Of a DNA stretch of 64,000 nucleotides, positions 29,806 to 38,849 are shown piece by piece. Origin of the DNA: Hornefia porci (GTDB taxonomy: Bacteria > Bacillota > Clostridia > Peptostreptococcales > Anaerovoracaceae); the NCBI RefSeq assembly GCF_001940235.1, contig NZ_MJIE01000001.1:930001-994000 (forward strand), given 5' to 3'. A model generated the notes under the pieces. That model saw nothing but the letters and a program-made list of their open reading frames with translations. It had not been told where the DNA came from and did not search any database. How positions within the stretch are numbered: position 1 is the first letter of the stretch; the number at the start of each line of letters is the position of its first letter. The position numbers and the translations under genes were made by a program.

Positions 29806-30606
29806 TTACCGGCCGTCCGGGTTCTGATGCAGAAAATCCTCTGAACCATTCATCACGATCGTCTTCGCATTTTCGTCAAATTCGGACGAGGCATCTTCCT
29901 GATCCAGCACCAGGTCGGTCAGGGTTTTGTCGGTCATATTCTCCGCCGGTTCCTCGTCAGCGAAATCCGTCTGAACCGGTACAGGCTCTGAGAACAGATC
30001 GTCCATCGGAGTTCTGACCGACGCGACAGGTTCATCACTGATCGTCTCGCTGAACAGACCCGCAGCGATGGCGGGATCCTGCATATCGTTCTCAACAGCC
30101 GGAGCCGGCTCCTCCTCCGGCTCTGTCCCCGGATAAAAATCGCTCCGCAGATCTGCGAACAGATCGTTCTGCACACCGTCAATCCGGTTCAGCTCCTGCT
30201 TCAGAAGTTTTTTATAGTTGTTCCTGAACGTGTTCAGGTTCGACTTCATCGTATCGCTCTGACTGGTCAGACTGGCGACGGACTCTCTGGCGTCCTGCAC
30301 GATGCGGGACGCATCGGCGTGCGCGTTCTTGATGATCACTTCCGCTCTCTTTTCCGCGCTCTCAGAGATATCACTCATGAGACTCTTCGCCTGCTCGATG
30401 GTTTCCATCACAGAAGACTCGTTCTGCTTATGCTCCTGAATCTCCGCCTGCAGATCCGCAACGTTCTTCTTCAGTCGCTCGTTCTCCGCCAGGAGGGACT
30501 CCATTCCCATCATGATCTCGTCCAGAAACTTGTCTACTTCTTCCCTTTTGTATCCCTTCAGCGCGGAAGTAAATACTTTTTGTTCAATATCCTGTGGTGT
30601 TATCAT
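29806..30606 (-). CDS. divIVA: DivIVA cell-division/polarity protein
   Basis: Membrane-curvature sensor at division sites and poles. N-terminal ITPQDIEQKVFTSALKGYKREEVDKFLDEIM is the lipid-binding DivIVA domain (here F12-like Phe and the KGY-x3-EVD-x-FLD block), followed by a coiled coil (about 35-150). The C-terminal 110 residues are acidic and low in order (EPEEEPAPAVENDMQ, DLVLDQEDASSEFDEN), longer than in B. subtilis. It follows yggT and sepF as in many Firmicutes. Confidence 0.92.
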   Translation of the reverse strand: MITPQDIEQKVFTSALKGYKREEVDKFLDEIMMGMESLLAENERLKKNVADLQAEIQEHKQNESSVMETIEQAKSLMSDISESAEKRAEVIIKNAHADASRIVQDARESVASLTSQSDTMKSNLNTFRNNYKKLLKQELNRIDGVQNDLFADLRSDFYPGTEPEEEPAPAVENDMQDPAIAAGLFSETISDEPVASVRTPMDDLFSEPVPVQTDFADEEPAENMTDKTLTDLVLDQEDASSEFDENAKTIVMNGSEDFLHQNPDGR

Positions 30607-30626
30607 ATGCCTCCCCCTTCACATCG

Positions 30627-30911
30627 TTACAATGCGATCAAGACTATAATCCGTATCAGCACCCTCTCGACAATCTCGACCAGAAAGAACGCCAGCAGTA
30701 CTGAGAAATCAAACATACCGGTATTCCATCGGCTGAGCAGTTTCCGGCAGGGCGCCACCATCGGCTCCGAAAGCCGTACAAACGCCATATAGGCCTTCCC
30801 CAGAGATGAATATGGATCTCTCGCGAACCAGCTGAGAATCGCTCTTCCCATCAGGATAAAAACCAGAATGTTGGCGAACCAGCTGATCGCTCTTATCAGT
30901 ATATAGGCCAA
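30627..30911 (-). CDS. YggT family membrane protein
   Basis: A 94-residue protein with two hydrophobic segments (LIRAISWFANILVFILMGRAIL and FDFSVLLAFFLVEIVERVLIRI) and the YggT-type motif SEPMVAPCRKLLSR between them. Function is unclear; homologs have been tied to ion balance and to thylakoid/nucleoid distribution. It sits between sepF (3 bases before) and divIVA, the conserved order. Confidence 0.88.
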   Translation of the reverse strand: MAYILIRAISWFANILVFILMGRAILSWFARDPYSSLGKAYMAFVRLSEPMVAPCRKLLSRWNTGMFDFSVLLAFFLVEIVERVLIRIIVLIAL

Positions 30912-30914
30912 ACT

Positions 30915-31466
30915 TTACTTCCTCCAGGGGTTATCCGCTTTCATTGTCGCTCTGTCGTCCGCGGGAAATTCCGGACCCGGCCGGTCCTCGGAGATTCCGC
31001 CCGCAATGTCAACGTTCTCCGGCGCGAAAATAAAGATATTGTTCGCCACCTTCTGGACGTTTCCGTTCAGAGCATAGGTCGCTCCGCTCAAGAAGTCAAA
31101 GATCTTTCTGGCGGTCTCGGTCTCCAGCTTCTCCAGGTTGATGATGACCGGTTTTTTACTCTTAAGGCTGTCCACGAGCTTCGGACATTCCTCAAAGGTC
31201 TTAGGCTCCAGCAGAACGAGCTTGAACGCATTGGTACTGGTCACTGTAAATCTCCTTTCTCCGCGGGCGGGACTGGAGGATGTCATCGGCGGCGTCTGAT
31301 GACGCTCCGGCGCGGGCGCCGGTGCCGCCTGAGGAACCTCCTTCGCAGCGCTTCTCATCGGCGCCTGCTTCGTCAACTGATCTTTTGCCGCATTTACTTC
31401 CTCTTCCGTGATCTCATCAAGCTCCTCGATGCCGATCAGCTTCTTCATGGAATCCCCAATGCTCAT
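30915..31466 (-). CDS. sepF: Cell division protein SepF
   Basis: Membrane anchor and bundler of FtsZ. An N-terminal amphipathic helix (MSIGDSMKKLIGIEE) is followed by a disordered Pro/Ala linker and the SepF fold from about residue 75 (KLVLLEPKTFEECPKLVDSLKSK, then VIINLEKLE, ARKIFDFLSGATYAL, VANNIFIFAPENVDI). The fold is complete; a short acidic tail follows. ATG at 31466 follows GGAGGAG. Confidence 0.94.
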   Translation of the reverse strand: MSIGDSMKKLIGIEELDEITEEEVNAAKDQLTKQAPMRSAAKEVPQAAPAPAPERHQTPPMTSSSPARGERRFTVTSTNAFKLVLLEPKTFEECPKLVDSLKSKKPVIINLEKLETETARKIFDFLSGATYALNGNVQKVANNIFIFAPENVDIAGGISEDRPGPEFPADDRATMKADNPWRK

Positions 31467-31480
31467 AATTTCTCCTCCTG

Positions 31481-32185
31481 TTATTTCTCTTCTTTTCTAT
31501 AATCACGATACCCGAAGATCGCGGTTCCTACCCGGATCAGGTTGGATCCCTCCTCCACGGCTACCTGAAAATCGTGTGTCATGCCCATGGACAGGTACCG
31601 GAAATCCACCCGATCCGTTTTCCGATCCGCATATCTGTCATATATCTTCTTCACCGCCGCGAAATACGGCCGGGCGTCCTCCACATTCTCCTCAAAAGGC
31701 GCGATGCACATCAGTCCGCGGATCCGGATGTTCGGACATTCCTCAGAAATCTGCCGGATCAGTTCGTCCGTCTCATCTGTAGTAATTCCGAATTTGTTTT
31801 CGTCCATTGCCGAATTGACCTGAATCAGGATGTCCATCGTCAGATCATGCTGCGCGGCCCGTTTGTTAATCTCCTTCGCCAGGTGAAAACTGTCAACGGA
31901 GTGAATCATGCAGACCTTGTCGATGATATACTTGACCTTATTCGTCTGCAGGTGGCCGATCAGATGCCAGCGCACCGGCTTCACCGCGTCATATTTGTCC
32001 ATAATCTCCTGGACTTTATTCTCTCCGATATCTGTAATTCCCGCATCGATCGCTTCATTGATCTCTGCAGGGGTATGGAGCTTGGTCACCGCGACCAGAA
32101 GAACGTCATCCGCCTTCCGCCCGGATTTCTCCGCTGCCTGCGCCTTCAGTTCGTTTACATAATCGATGTTTGATTTAATTGACAT
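31481..32185 (-). CDS. YggS/YlmE family PLP-binding protein
   Basis: Maintains pyridoxal phosphate balance; PLP is held by the Lys in VAVTKLHTPAEI near residue 33. Other blocks: GENKVQEIMDKY, WHLIGHLQTNKVK, VDSFHLAKEIN, LSMGMTHDFQVAVEEGSNLIRVGTAIFG (split for length). I start at ATG 32185 (MSIKSNID) with GGTGAG upstream; a GTG three codons before is the alternative. It precedes sepF, as YlmE does in B. subtilis. Confidence 0.92.
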   Translation of the reverse strand: MSIKSNIDYVNELKAQAAEKSGRKADDVLLVAVTKLHTPAEINEAIDAGITDIGENKVQEIMDKYDAVKPVRWHLIGHLQTNKVKYIIDKVCMIHSVDSFHLAKEINKRAAQHDLTMDILIQVNSAMDENKFGITTDETDELIRQISEECPNIRIRGLMCIAPFEENVEDARPYFAAVKKIYDRYADRKTDRVDFRYLSMGMTHDFQVAVEEGSNLIRVGTAIFGYRDYRKEEK

Positions 32186-32218
32186 TACTCTCACCGTCTT
32201 TTCTTATAAATCTTTATT

Positions 32219-33190
32219 TCAGGCTCTTCTGAGCACCTCATCGTAATTCTGCACGGTACTGACCGCATTCCCGCCGGAATCATAAAAACTGGAGCTGCTG
32301 ATCACGGATTTCTTCCCGTCGGTAGTAATCACCTGAATGGGCGTGAATTTGTATTTCCCGCTGTTCTGCCGGACATAGACTCCCTTCTTCCCGTTCTTCT
32401 TTGTGATACTGGAATTGTAAATCACAAGCCCGGTCGCGTCAGAGGTAATGATCTTCACCGGCACCGTCCGTACCGACGCAAAGCTCTTATAATAATAGTC
32501 TGTCCGGATCACCAGCTTCAGACGGCTCCCCTCCCTGGTCACTCCTGTCACCTTTCCGTAAATCTCTGTCTTCTGATTCAGCACCAGAGTGTACCGCTCG
32601 CCGGTCTTATACCGGCTCCTGTTTTCGAGGGGAACATAGCACACCAGATACCAGCCGGACCGATCCACGATTTTAAAGACCGGGTCGCCCTTCGCGACCT
32701 CGCTCCGCGCCAGGTCAATGCTCTCCGCCTTTCCCAGTTCCCTGAAATCATCGTATTTCTTTTTGTCAATAGCAGAGGGGGTGAACTCAGCCTCGTATCC
32801 GTCGGCGTAATAGCTCACAACGCCCTCCGCCTGAGCGGCGAAGCTGCCCGTCGTGATCCCCGCCTTGCCGATGTTTTCCCGGATCCTCCGGTATCTGCGC
32901 TGTTCCCGGCTATCATTGCTCCCGGTCAGCGTCATGACCTTCGTACCCTTCCGGATCAGTCTGCCGGCGCTGATGTAGCGGTTCTCTTCTCCGCCCGCGC
33001 CCGCAAAGTAGACCTTCTCATTCCGGACAATGTATCCGTCCGTTTCATCGGAAATCTGAAGCTCGCCATATTCCACGGTATAGGAAGACCTCAGCGCGCC
33101 GGTAAGCGTCGGAATCACATAGATCACACAGTAAAGCGCCGCCAGCACGAGAATGAATAATAAAATTGGCTTTCCTTTAATACCCTTCAT
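32219..33190 (-). CDS. HlyD-like membrane-fusion (adaptor) protein of the sepF cluster
   Basis: A 323-residue protein with one N-terminal membrane segment (PILLFILVLAALYCVIYVIPTL), then beta-rich lipoyl/barrel domains (DGYIVRNEKVYFAG; AAQAEGVVSYYADGYE; GDPVFKIVDRSGWYLVCYVP) like HlyD/RND adaptors. No transporter gene adjoins it. Homologous genes lie next to ylmE-sepF in many Clostridia, so a role near the division site is likely, but not shown here. It is upstream of yggS with a 33-base gap. Confidence 0.8.
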   Translation of the reverse strand: MKGIKGKPILLFILVLAALYCVIYVIPTLTGALRSSYTVEYGELQISDETDGYIVRNEKVYFAGAGGEENRYISAGRLIRKGTKVMTLTGSNDSREQRRYRRIRENIGKAGITTGSFAAQAEGVVSYYADGYEAEFTPSAIDKKKYDDFRELGKAESIDLARSEVAKGDPVFKIVDRSGWYLVCYVPLENRSRYKTGERYTLVLNQKTEIYGKVTGVTREGSRLKLVIRTDYYYKSFASVRTVPVKIITSDATGLVIYNSSITKKNGKKGVYVRQNSGKYKFTPIQVITTDGKKSVISSSSFYDSGGNAVSTVQNYDEVLRRA

Positions 33191-33210
33191 AAAACCCTCT
33201 TTTACCTATT

Positions 33211-33948
33211 CTACAACATTCCCCGTACTTTTTCCATCACTTTCTGTTCATCTTTTGGCAATTCACCGTGTTTCTTCACAAAATCTTCAAACAGCTCCGG
33301 TCTCATCTCCGCCGTCAGCCGCAGAGCCTCTTCAAACCTCCAGAGCTCTATTTTTCTGTGATCCCCGGACAGCAGGATTTCCGGGACATCAAGCCCCCGA
33401 AAGGAGCGCGGACGGGTATACTGCGGATACTCCAGCAGGCCGGAATACACCGATTCCCCCATTGCGCCCTCCTCGCTGGCCAGCACTCCGGGAATCAGCC
33501 GGGACAGCGAATCCATCAGCACCATCGCCGGCAGCTCTCCGCCCGTCACGATATAATCGCCGATGGAAAGCTCCTCTGCGTTCCAGTAATCCAGAACCCT
33601 CTGATCCACGCCCTCGTAATGACCGCAGAGAATCACCAGTTCAGGCTCCTCTGCCAGCGATTCCAGAATCTCTCTGTCAATGATCCTCCCCCGGGGCGAC
33701 ATATAGATGACTTTCTTTGTTCCCGCATCCACAGCCTCCATCGCGCCGAAAATCGGCTCCGCCAGCATGACCATGCCCGGTCCGCCTCCGAAGGAATAAT
33801 CGTCCGCCCGGTTGTGAGGATCCCGGCTGTAATCCCGGATATTCACAAAGCTGAATTCAATCAGCCCCCGGTTCGCGGCCCGTCCCAGGATGCTCGTCGT
33901 CATCGGAGTGAACATCTCCGGAAACAGCGTCAGAACATTGAACTTCAT
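33211..33948 (-). CDS. trmD: tRNA (guanine-37-N1)-methyltransferase
   Basis: Methylates G37 of tRNAs reading CNN codons, preventing +1 frameshifts. The SPOUT knot is visible: LCGHYEGVDQRVLDYW and the SAM-binding IGDYIVTGGELPAM, then a C-terminal helical domain (LLSGDHRKIELWRFEEAL). MKFNVLTLFPEMF is the standard start. It overlaps rimM by four bases (ATGA). Confidence 0.96.
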   Translation of the reverse strand: MKFNVLTLFPEMFTPMTTSILGRAANRGLIEFSFVNIRDYSRDPHNRADDYSFGGGPGMVMLAEPIFGAMEAVDAGTKKVIYMSPRGRIIDREILESLAEEPELVILCGHYEGVDQRVLDYWNAEELSIGDYIVTGGELPAMVLMDSLSRLIPGVLASEEGAMGESVYSGLLEYPQYTRPRSFRGLDVPEILLSGDHRKIELWRFEEALRLTAEMRPELFEDFVKKHGELPKDEQKVMEKVRGML

Positions 33949-34445
33949 GGCAGCATCCCTTCTATCAGAGCAACCGTGACGCGCCGGGCCGTCTCGTCGA
34001 TTTTTTTAACAAAGACAGGTACCCCCGGTATCAGAACTTCCCCGCCGTCTTCTGTTTTCACGACATACACCGGCTGCGCCCGCTCTGTAAGTACATCCTT
34101 CAGCGTCCCGATGATACGGCCGGAGGGCTCATCGAACACCTCCATGCCGATTATGTCCCGGATGTAATGCTCATCCTCCGGCAGCTCCGGAAGATCCTCC
34201 TCCCTCATGTAGACGTTTTTTCCCCGCAGCCGTTCCGCCGCGTCGCGGTCGTCCACACCCTCCAGCTTCAGCAGGATCATGTTCTTCTGACGGCGCGCCT
34301 GCTGAATCCGGTACAGTTCTCCGCCGGCAAAGATCTTCTCCAGCTCCTCGTAGCGGTTCTCTGACCCCGAATAATTATAGACCTTCACCTCGCCGGCAAG
34401 GCCGAACACATTCACGATTTTTCCGATCAGTATCTTCTCGCTCAT
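33945..34445 (-). CDS. rimM: Ribosome maturation factor RimM
   Basis: Acts in 30S head maturation with S19. The N-terminal RimM barrel starts ILIGKIVNVFGLAGEVKVYN and includes LKLEGVDDRDAAERLRGKNVYM; the PRC-barrel half holds DIIGMEVFDEPSGRIIG and VLIPGVPVFVKKID. At 166 residues it is full length. It is translationally coupled to trmD. Confidence 0.95.
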   Translation of the reverse strand: MSEKILIGKIVNVFGLAGEVKVYNYSGSENRYEELEKIFAGGELYRIQQARRQKNMILLKLEGVDDRDAAERLRGKNVYMREEDLPELPEDEHYIRDIIGMEVFDEPSGRIIGTLKDVLTERAQPVYVVKTEDGGEVLIPGVPVFVKKIDETARRVTVALIEGMLP

Positions 34446-34530
34446 AGTTCTCCGTATTCATCCGCAAAAATCATCAAAGCACATGGAACCCTGCCCCAGA
34501 AGTTCAGGTCTTCCATGTGCCGATCTACTC

Positions 34531-34818
34531 TCAGTTCACACCGTTTTCCGATGCTTCCTTTCCGCCGTATTCCGCCTCGAATTCCTCCTCCGAAACGATC
34601 TCGACGATCACTTTCTTCTTTTCTCTGGTGGCAGCCGCCTTGACAACCGTTCTCAGAGCCCTGGCAATGCGGCCCTGCTTCCCGATCACCTTGCCCATAT
34701 CGTCGCCGGCGACCCGAAGCTGCAGAACACTGCCCTGCCTGTCATCCTTTTCCGTTACAATCACCTGATCCGGATGATCCACAAGGGATTTTGCAATGGT
34801 TTCGACTAACTTTGTCAT
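34531..34818 (-). CDS. khpA: KH-domain RNA-binding protein KhpA
   Basis: Single KH domain with the GxxG loop in GKVIGKQGRIARALRTVV (G-K-Q-G). N-terminal LVETIAKSLVDHPDQV is typical of KhpA/YlqC, which pairs with KhpB to bind sRNAs and affects cell elongation. An acidic 20-residue tail follows. It lies between rpsP and rimM as in other Firmicutes. Confidence 0.94.
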   Translation of the reverse strand: MTKLVETIAKSLVDHPDQVIVTEKDDRQGSVLQLRVAGDDMGKVIGKQGRIARALRTVVKAAATREKKKVIVEIVSEEEFEAEYGGKEASENGVN

Positions 34819-34835
34819 TGCGTATCACCGCTTTC

Positions 34836-35078
34836 CTATTCAATGATTCCGGATTTCTTCAGCAGATCCTTTACAACATTTGTCGGCTGCGCACCCTGCG
34901 CCAGCCATTTTTTCGCCTTTTCGTCATCGATGCGGATGACGTTCGGCTCCACCATGGGATCGAAGTAGCCGATCTCTTCGATGAATCTTCCGTCTCTCTG
35001 TGTGCGGGAATCTGCAACAACAACTCTATAAAAAGGCTTCTTGTGTGCTCCCATTCTCTTCAATCTGATTTTTACCAT
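34836..35078 (-). CDS. rpsP: 30S ribosomal protein S16
   Basis: [20 protein letters not shown] is the universal start of S16 (80 residues); [15 protein letters not shown] and [14 protein letters not shown] complete the family pattern. ATG at 35078 follows GGAGG. Part of the ffh-rpsP-khpA-rimM-trmD run. Confidence 0.97.
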   Translation of the reverse strand: MVKIRLKRMGAHKKPFYRVVVADSRTQRDGRFIEEIGYFDPMVEPNVIRIDDEKAKKWLAQGAQPTNVVKDLLKKSGIIE

Positions 35079-35219
35079 TTTATTTCCTCCATCTTTTTAT
35101 ATGTTTTGGTTAACAAAATATGATACGATTCGTTCCGCGGCGCTTCCGGCACTCATCATGCCGCCTCGCTTCCGCCGCTGAAGGTTCTGCCGCCGTCGAT
35201 GCCGTCGATGCGGACGTTT

Positions 35220-36560
35220 TTAAAACAGCCCCCGCAGCATGCGGTTTTTCTTCATGGCGCCGGGTCTGCTGAACTGCTTCAGCATTTTCTTTGTTTCCTC
35301 ATAGCGCTTGATCAGCGTATTGATCCGGCTCACCGGAAGTCCGCAGCCCGCCGCAATGCGCTTTCGCCGGCTGGCGTTCAGGATACTCGGATCCTGCCGC
35401 TCTTCCTTTGTCATGGAATAAATGATGGCCTCATACTGACGGAACTCCTTTTCGCTCTCATCGAGGTTGACATTCTGCATCTGCCTGCTGCTGACGCCCG
35501 GCATCATCTCCAGAATCTTGCCGATGCCGCCCATGCGTTTGACCTCGCCCATCTGCTCCAGAAAATCCTCCAGCGTGAACTGGTTCTTTTTCAGGCGCTC
35601 CAGCTGTTTTTCCGCCTTCGCCTCATCGTAGTCCCGCTCAGCGTTCTCGATGAGGGAGAGCAGGTCTCCCATGCCCAGGATGCGGCTGGCCATCCGGTCC
35701 GGATGGAAGGCTTCCAGCGCGTTGTATTTCTCGCCGGTTCCCAGAAACAGGATCGGCTTTCCTGTCACCTTTCTTGCAGACAGTGCGGCTCCGCCTCTGG
35801 CGTCTCCGTCCATCTTCGTCATGATGATTCCGTCCACATCCAGTTTTTCATTAAAGCCCTTCGCCGCATTGACCGCATCCTGACCGGTCAGCGCGTCCAC
35901 CACCAGCAGAATCTGGTGAGGCTTTACTTTTTCCTTGATGTTCTGCAGCTCCTGCATCAGCTCTTCGTCGATCTGCAGACGGCCGGCGGTGTCAATGATC
36001 AGGACGTTATAGCCCTTTCTCTCCGCCTCTGCTCTGGCATCGTTGGCGATCTTTACCGGATCCTGGCAGCCGCGGTCAGTGTAAACCGGGGTTCCGCAGG
36101 CCTTTCCCACCACCTCCAGCTGATCGATCGCCGCCGGACGGTATACGTCGCAGGCCGCAAGCATAGGCTTCTTCCCCGATTCCTTCAGGTAGTTGGCCAG
36201 CTTGCCGCAGGTGGTCGTCTTACCGGTACCCTGAAGGCCCGCCATCATAATGGTCGTAAAGCCTGTCGGCGAATAACTGAGCTTGACGTTCTCGCCACCC
36301 ATCAGCTCCGTAAGCTGCTGATCGACGATTTTAATCACCTGCTGCGCCGGAGTCAGACTCTTCATGACCTCCTCGCCCAGGCATTTCGCCTTGACATCCG
36401 CCACGAATTCCTTCACGACCTTGAAGTTGACGTCCGCTTCCAGCAGGGCCAGCTTGACCTCGCGCATCGCCGCGTCGATGTCCTTCTCTGTCAGAACGCC
36501 CTTCCCCTTCAGGTGCTTAAAGGTATTCTGTAATTTATCCGATAAACTCTCAAATGCCAT
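35220..36560 (-). CDS. ffh: Signal recognition particle protein Ffh
   Basis: SRP GTPase that targets nascent membrane proteins with FtsY. I use ATG 36560 (MAFESLSDKLQNTF), just after the ylxM stop, not the long upstream frame. N-domain helices, then G1 GLQGTGKTTT, DTAGRLQIDEELM, TKMDGDARGG, and the methionine-containing M domain (FLEQMGEVKRMGGIGKILEMM ... SRRKRIAAGCGLPVSRIN), which binds signal peptides and 4.5S RNA (stretches quoted in part). At 446 residues it is standard length. Confidence 0.96.
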   Translation of the reverse strand: MAFESLSDKLQNTFKHLKGKGVLTEKDIDAAMREVKLALLEADVNFKVVKEFVADVKAKCLGEEVMKSLTPAQQVIKIVDQQLTELMGGENVKLSYSPTGFTTIMMAGLQGTGKTTTCGKLANYLKESGKKPMLAACDVYRPAAIDQLEVVGKACGTPVYTDRGCQDPVKIANDARAEAERKGYNVLIIDTAGRLQIDEELMQELQNIKEKVKPHQILLVVDALTGQDAVNAAKGFNEKLDVDGIIMTKMDGDARGGAALSARKVTGKPILFLGTGEKYNALEAFHPDRMASRILGMGDLLSLIENAERDYDEAKAEKQLERLKKNQFTLEDFLEQMGEVKRMGGIGKILEMMPGVSSRQMQNVNLDESEKEFRQYEAIIYSMTKEERQDPSILNASRRKRIAAGCGLPVSRINTLIKRYEETKKMLKQFSRPGAMKKNRMLRGLF

Positions 36561-36561
36561 C

Positions 36562-36918
36562 TCATGCCCTTTCCAGTTCCCCCAGAAGCTTCCGGAGCTC
36601 TGTAAGTCTCTTTCGCGCGAGCGGATCTCTTCCGCAGTCCTCTGCGAGCTCCGCAACGATTCCGAGCGCCTGCTCACAGGTGCTCCGCAGCGCGGTCATA
36701 TGCGCCACCATTCCAAGCTTCCGCTCGTAGTCCGCCAGCTGCCGTTCCGCGCTTTTCAGAGAATCGTGCACCGCGGCTCTGGAGATCCCGAAGTTTTCCG
36801 CGATCTCTGCCAGGGAAAGATCCTCCTCGTGATAGAGTTCCATGACCCGGCGTTTCTTTTCTGTCAGGAGGTTTCCGTAGAAATCGAACAAAAGACTTTC
36901 CTTTGCTATCTCATTCAT
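36562..36918 (-). CDS. ylxM: YlxM/p13-like DNA-binding protein
   Basis: Helix-turn-helix protein of 118 residues: YYE-like EEDLSLAEIAENFGISRAAVHDSL (HTH; shown here only in part) and KLLFDFYGNLLTEKK at the start. ATG 36918 (MNEIAKESL) follows GGAGGA; longer frames lack a site. YlxM stimulates SRP GTPase in streptococci and is almost always directly before ffh, as here with a one-base gap to the ffh start. Confidence 0.92.
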   Translation of the reverse strand: MNEIAKESLLFDFYGNLLTEKKRRVMELYHEEDLSLAEIAENFGISRAAVHDSLKSAERQLADYERKLGMVAHMTALRSTCEQALGIVAELAEDCGRDPLARKRLTELRKLLGELERA

Positions 36919-37017
36919 CCCGCATCCTCCGTTCGCCGTATTAACGGGATCCGCGCCTTTCACCCCTGCGGAGAAGGCGCCCGGGGACACTCCGCCCCCT
37001 TTCCACGTTACCTGACC

Positions 37018-37046
37018 AATATAACACAGGCTGCAGTCAGTGTCAA
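37018..37046 (-). promoter_or_regulatory. Promoter of the ylxM-ffh operon
   Basis: Minus strand: TTGACA (37041-37046), 17 bases, TATATT (37018-37023), about 100 bases before ylxM. Confidence 0.8.
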
Positions 37047-37128
37047 GTATTTTTGCTTAACATCCTCTTCCTGACATCATCTCCGTATCCGGGACAGCCT
37101 CCGCTCCCGCATCCGATGATGAGCCGCT

Positions 37129-38184
37129 TTATTTTCGTACCTGGGACAGATAGGTGATCGTGAAGGTCTGATTCTCCTGCATCACCGATTTCAGCGCCGC
37201 AAGCTCCGAAACGCCGGATGTGTTTCCGCTTCCCAGCACCCTGCTCAGGCTCTCACTCAGAAGGCTCTGCAGAAATCCGGTATTCTCGTCGTATTCGATT
37301 TGCTTCGCCTTCACAGCGGAGCTCATCTTATAACGGGCCTTCATATCAGCGACTGCCTCTTCATAGGTTCCGATCTGATCAACCAGTCCCAGCTTCTTCG
37401 CCTGCTTCGCGGTATAGATTCTGCCGTCCGCAAGCTTCCGAACCTTCTTCAGGCTCATATTCCGTCCTTCTGCCACGATGCCGGTGAACTGGTCATATGC
37501 CTCGTCCACCAGACTCTGCAGAATTTTCTTTTGTTCCCCGGTCATCTTCACCGTGGAGCTGCCCATGGCTTTGTTCTTCCCGGAAGTGATGGTCACTGTT
37601 CTGATGCCGTATTTCTTCAGCAGCCCGGTTATATCATACATGGTTCCCAGTGTGACTCCGATGGAGCCGGTCCAGCAGTTGCGGTTCGCAACGATGCGGT
37701 CGCAGTTCGAACTGATGTAATAGCCGCCGGAAGCCGCCTCGCTGGCCATATAGGAATAGACCGGTCTGCCTGTCTTTTTCTGATAGTGCCGGATAGCCAG
37801 ATACAGCTCGTCGCTGGCATAGACACTGCCGCCCGGCGAATTGACATAGAGAATCATTCCTTTGTTATTGGAATCCTTCTCCATATCGTCGATACGGTTC
37901 AGAATCCAGCTGTGATGGTAGCTCGAGCTGCTCAGCAGCCCGGAGGAGTCAGACTCCGAAATCGTCCCCTCTACAGAAAGCACTCCGATATACGGATCAC
38001 TGAGCTTCAGCGTTCCTCCGTCTCCCACGACCGTGCCGGCAGACTTCATATGCCCCCTGATCAGAACTCCCGCAGCGATGATCACCGCCAGGATAATCAG
38101 AAAGATCAGGATGCCCTTCTTCCAGGTGAACGGTTTTTTCGCCTTCCCGGCCTGAGAATCGAATGTATTTACTCTGTTTTCCAT
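37129..38184 (-). CDS. sppA: Signal peptide peptidase SppA (S49 family)
   Basis: Membrane-anchored Ser/Lys protease that clears cleaved signal peptides. One membrane segment (ILIFLIILAVIIAAGVLI), then the S49 domain: LYVNSPGGSVYASDEL, the nucleophile Ser in EAASGGYYISSNCD, and the general-base Lys in TITSGKNKAMGSS. At 351 residues it is the short Gram-positive form with one catalytic repeat. ATG at 38184 follows AAGGAGAG. It stands alone, opposite the GntR operon. Confidence 0.93.
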   Translation of the reverse strand: MENRVNTFDSQAGKAKKPFTWKKGILIFLIILAVIIAAGVLIRGHMKSAGTVVGDGGTLKLSDPYIGVLSVEGTISESDSSGLLSSSSYHHSWILNRIDDMEKDSNNKGMILYVNSPGGSVYASDELYLAIRHYQKKTGRPVYSYMASEAASGGYYISSNCDRIVANRNCWTGSIGVTLGTMYDITGLLKKYGIRTVTITSGKNKAMGSSTVKMTGEQKKILQSLVDEAYDQFTGIVAEGRNMSLKKVRKLADGRIYTAKQAKKLGLVDQIGTYEEAVADMKARYKMSSAVKAKQIEYDENTGFLQSLLSESLSRVLGSGNTSGVSELAALKSVMQENQTFTITYLSQVRK

Positions 38185-38287
38185 GATATTAATCTCTCCT
38201 TCTCATTCCTGCTGAATAATTGCCCCTTCGGATTATTGATATTACAGGCTTATCCAATCAAATTCAATGACTGTGCATGTATTAAGT

Positions 38288-38317
38288 ATTATACCATTGA
38301 GCCGCTTTTGTTGTAAA
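38288..38317 (-). promoter_or_regulatory. Promoter of sppA
   Basis: Minus strand: TTTACA (38312-38317), 18 bases, extended -10 TGGTATAAT with TATAAT at 38288-38293. Confidence 0.65.
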
Positions 38318-38341
38318 GAAATCCCGCAGACAAATTCCCTC

Positions 38342-38371
38342 TTGACAGTGTACTATCCGAAGTAGTATACT
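38342..38371 (+). promoter_or_regulatory. Promoter with overlapping GntR palindrome
   Basis: TTGACA (38342-38347), 18 bases, TATACT (38366-38371). Across the spacer and -10 lies AGTGTACTA-N7-TAGTATACT (38347-38371), matching at 8 of 9 pairs. YtrA-type GntR proteins use operators of the GTGTAxTA/TAxTACAC class, so the first gene probably represses its own operon here. Confidence 0.82.
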
Positions 38372-38447
38372 TAGCACACAACAGGGGTAAGTTAATACAT
38401 CAGCGTCTGTCCTTTCCGGGCAGACGCAAGGAGAAAAGGAGGCTGCG

Positions 38448-38849
38448 ATGTTTCAGCTCGATATGAAATCGGGAAAATCGATTTACGAACAGGTTATCGA
38501 CAATATCAAAGAGCTGATCATGACCGATGTTCTCGCGGAGAACACCAGACTTCCGTCGGTGAGAACACTCTCCCGGCAGCTGACCATCAATCCGAACACA
38601 GTCCAGAAGGCCTTTAAGGAGCTGGAGCGGGAAGGTTACATCTTCACCGTTTCCGGCAAGGGGACCTTTGTCGGCCCGAAGAGCGGCATCAAGGCGGAAC
38701 CGGCCCGGGTGAAAAGCGCCCTGGCAGATGTGGTCAGCGCCTTCAAGGAGCTGCTCTATCTGGGACTGTCGCCGGAGGAGGCACGGGATATGAGCGTCAG
38801 CGCCATCGACGCGCTGATCGGATCGGTCAGAAAGGAGAAGGAGCTATGA
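38448..38849 (+). CDS. GntR-family repressor (YtrA type)
   Basis: A 133-residue regulator: winged helix (GKSIYEQVIDNIKELI, RLPSVRTLSRQLTINPNTVQKAF, GYIFTVSGKGTFV) followed by only a short helical C-terminus (about 50 residues) for dimerisation, the YtrA subfamily pattern. YtrA proteins sit first in ABC-transporter operons and respond to cell-wall-active antibiotics in B. subtilis. ATG follows AAGGAGG. Its stop overlaps the next start (ATGA). Confidence 0.92.
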   Translation: MFQLDMKSGKSIYEQVIDNIKELIMTDVLAENTRLPSVRTLSRQLTINPNTVQKAFKELEREGYIFTVSGKGTFVGPKSGIKAEPARVKSALADVVSAFKELLYLGLSPEEARDMSVSAIDALIGSVRKEKEL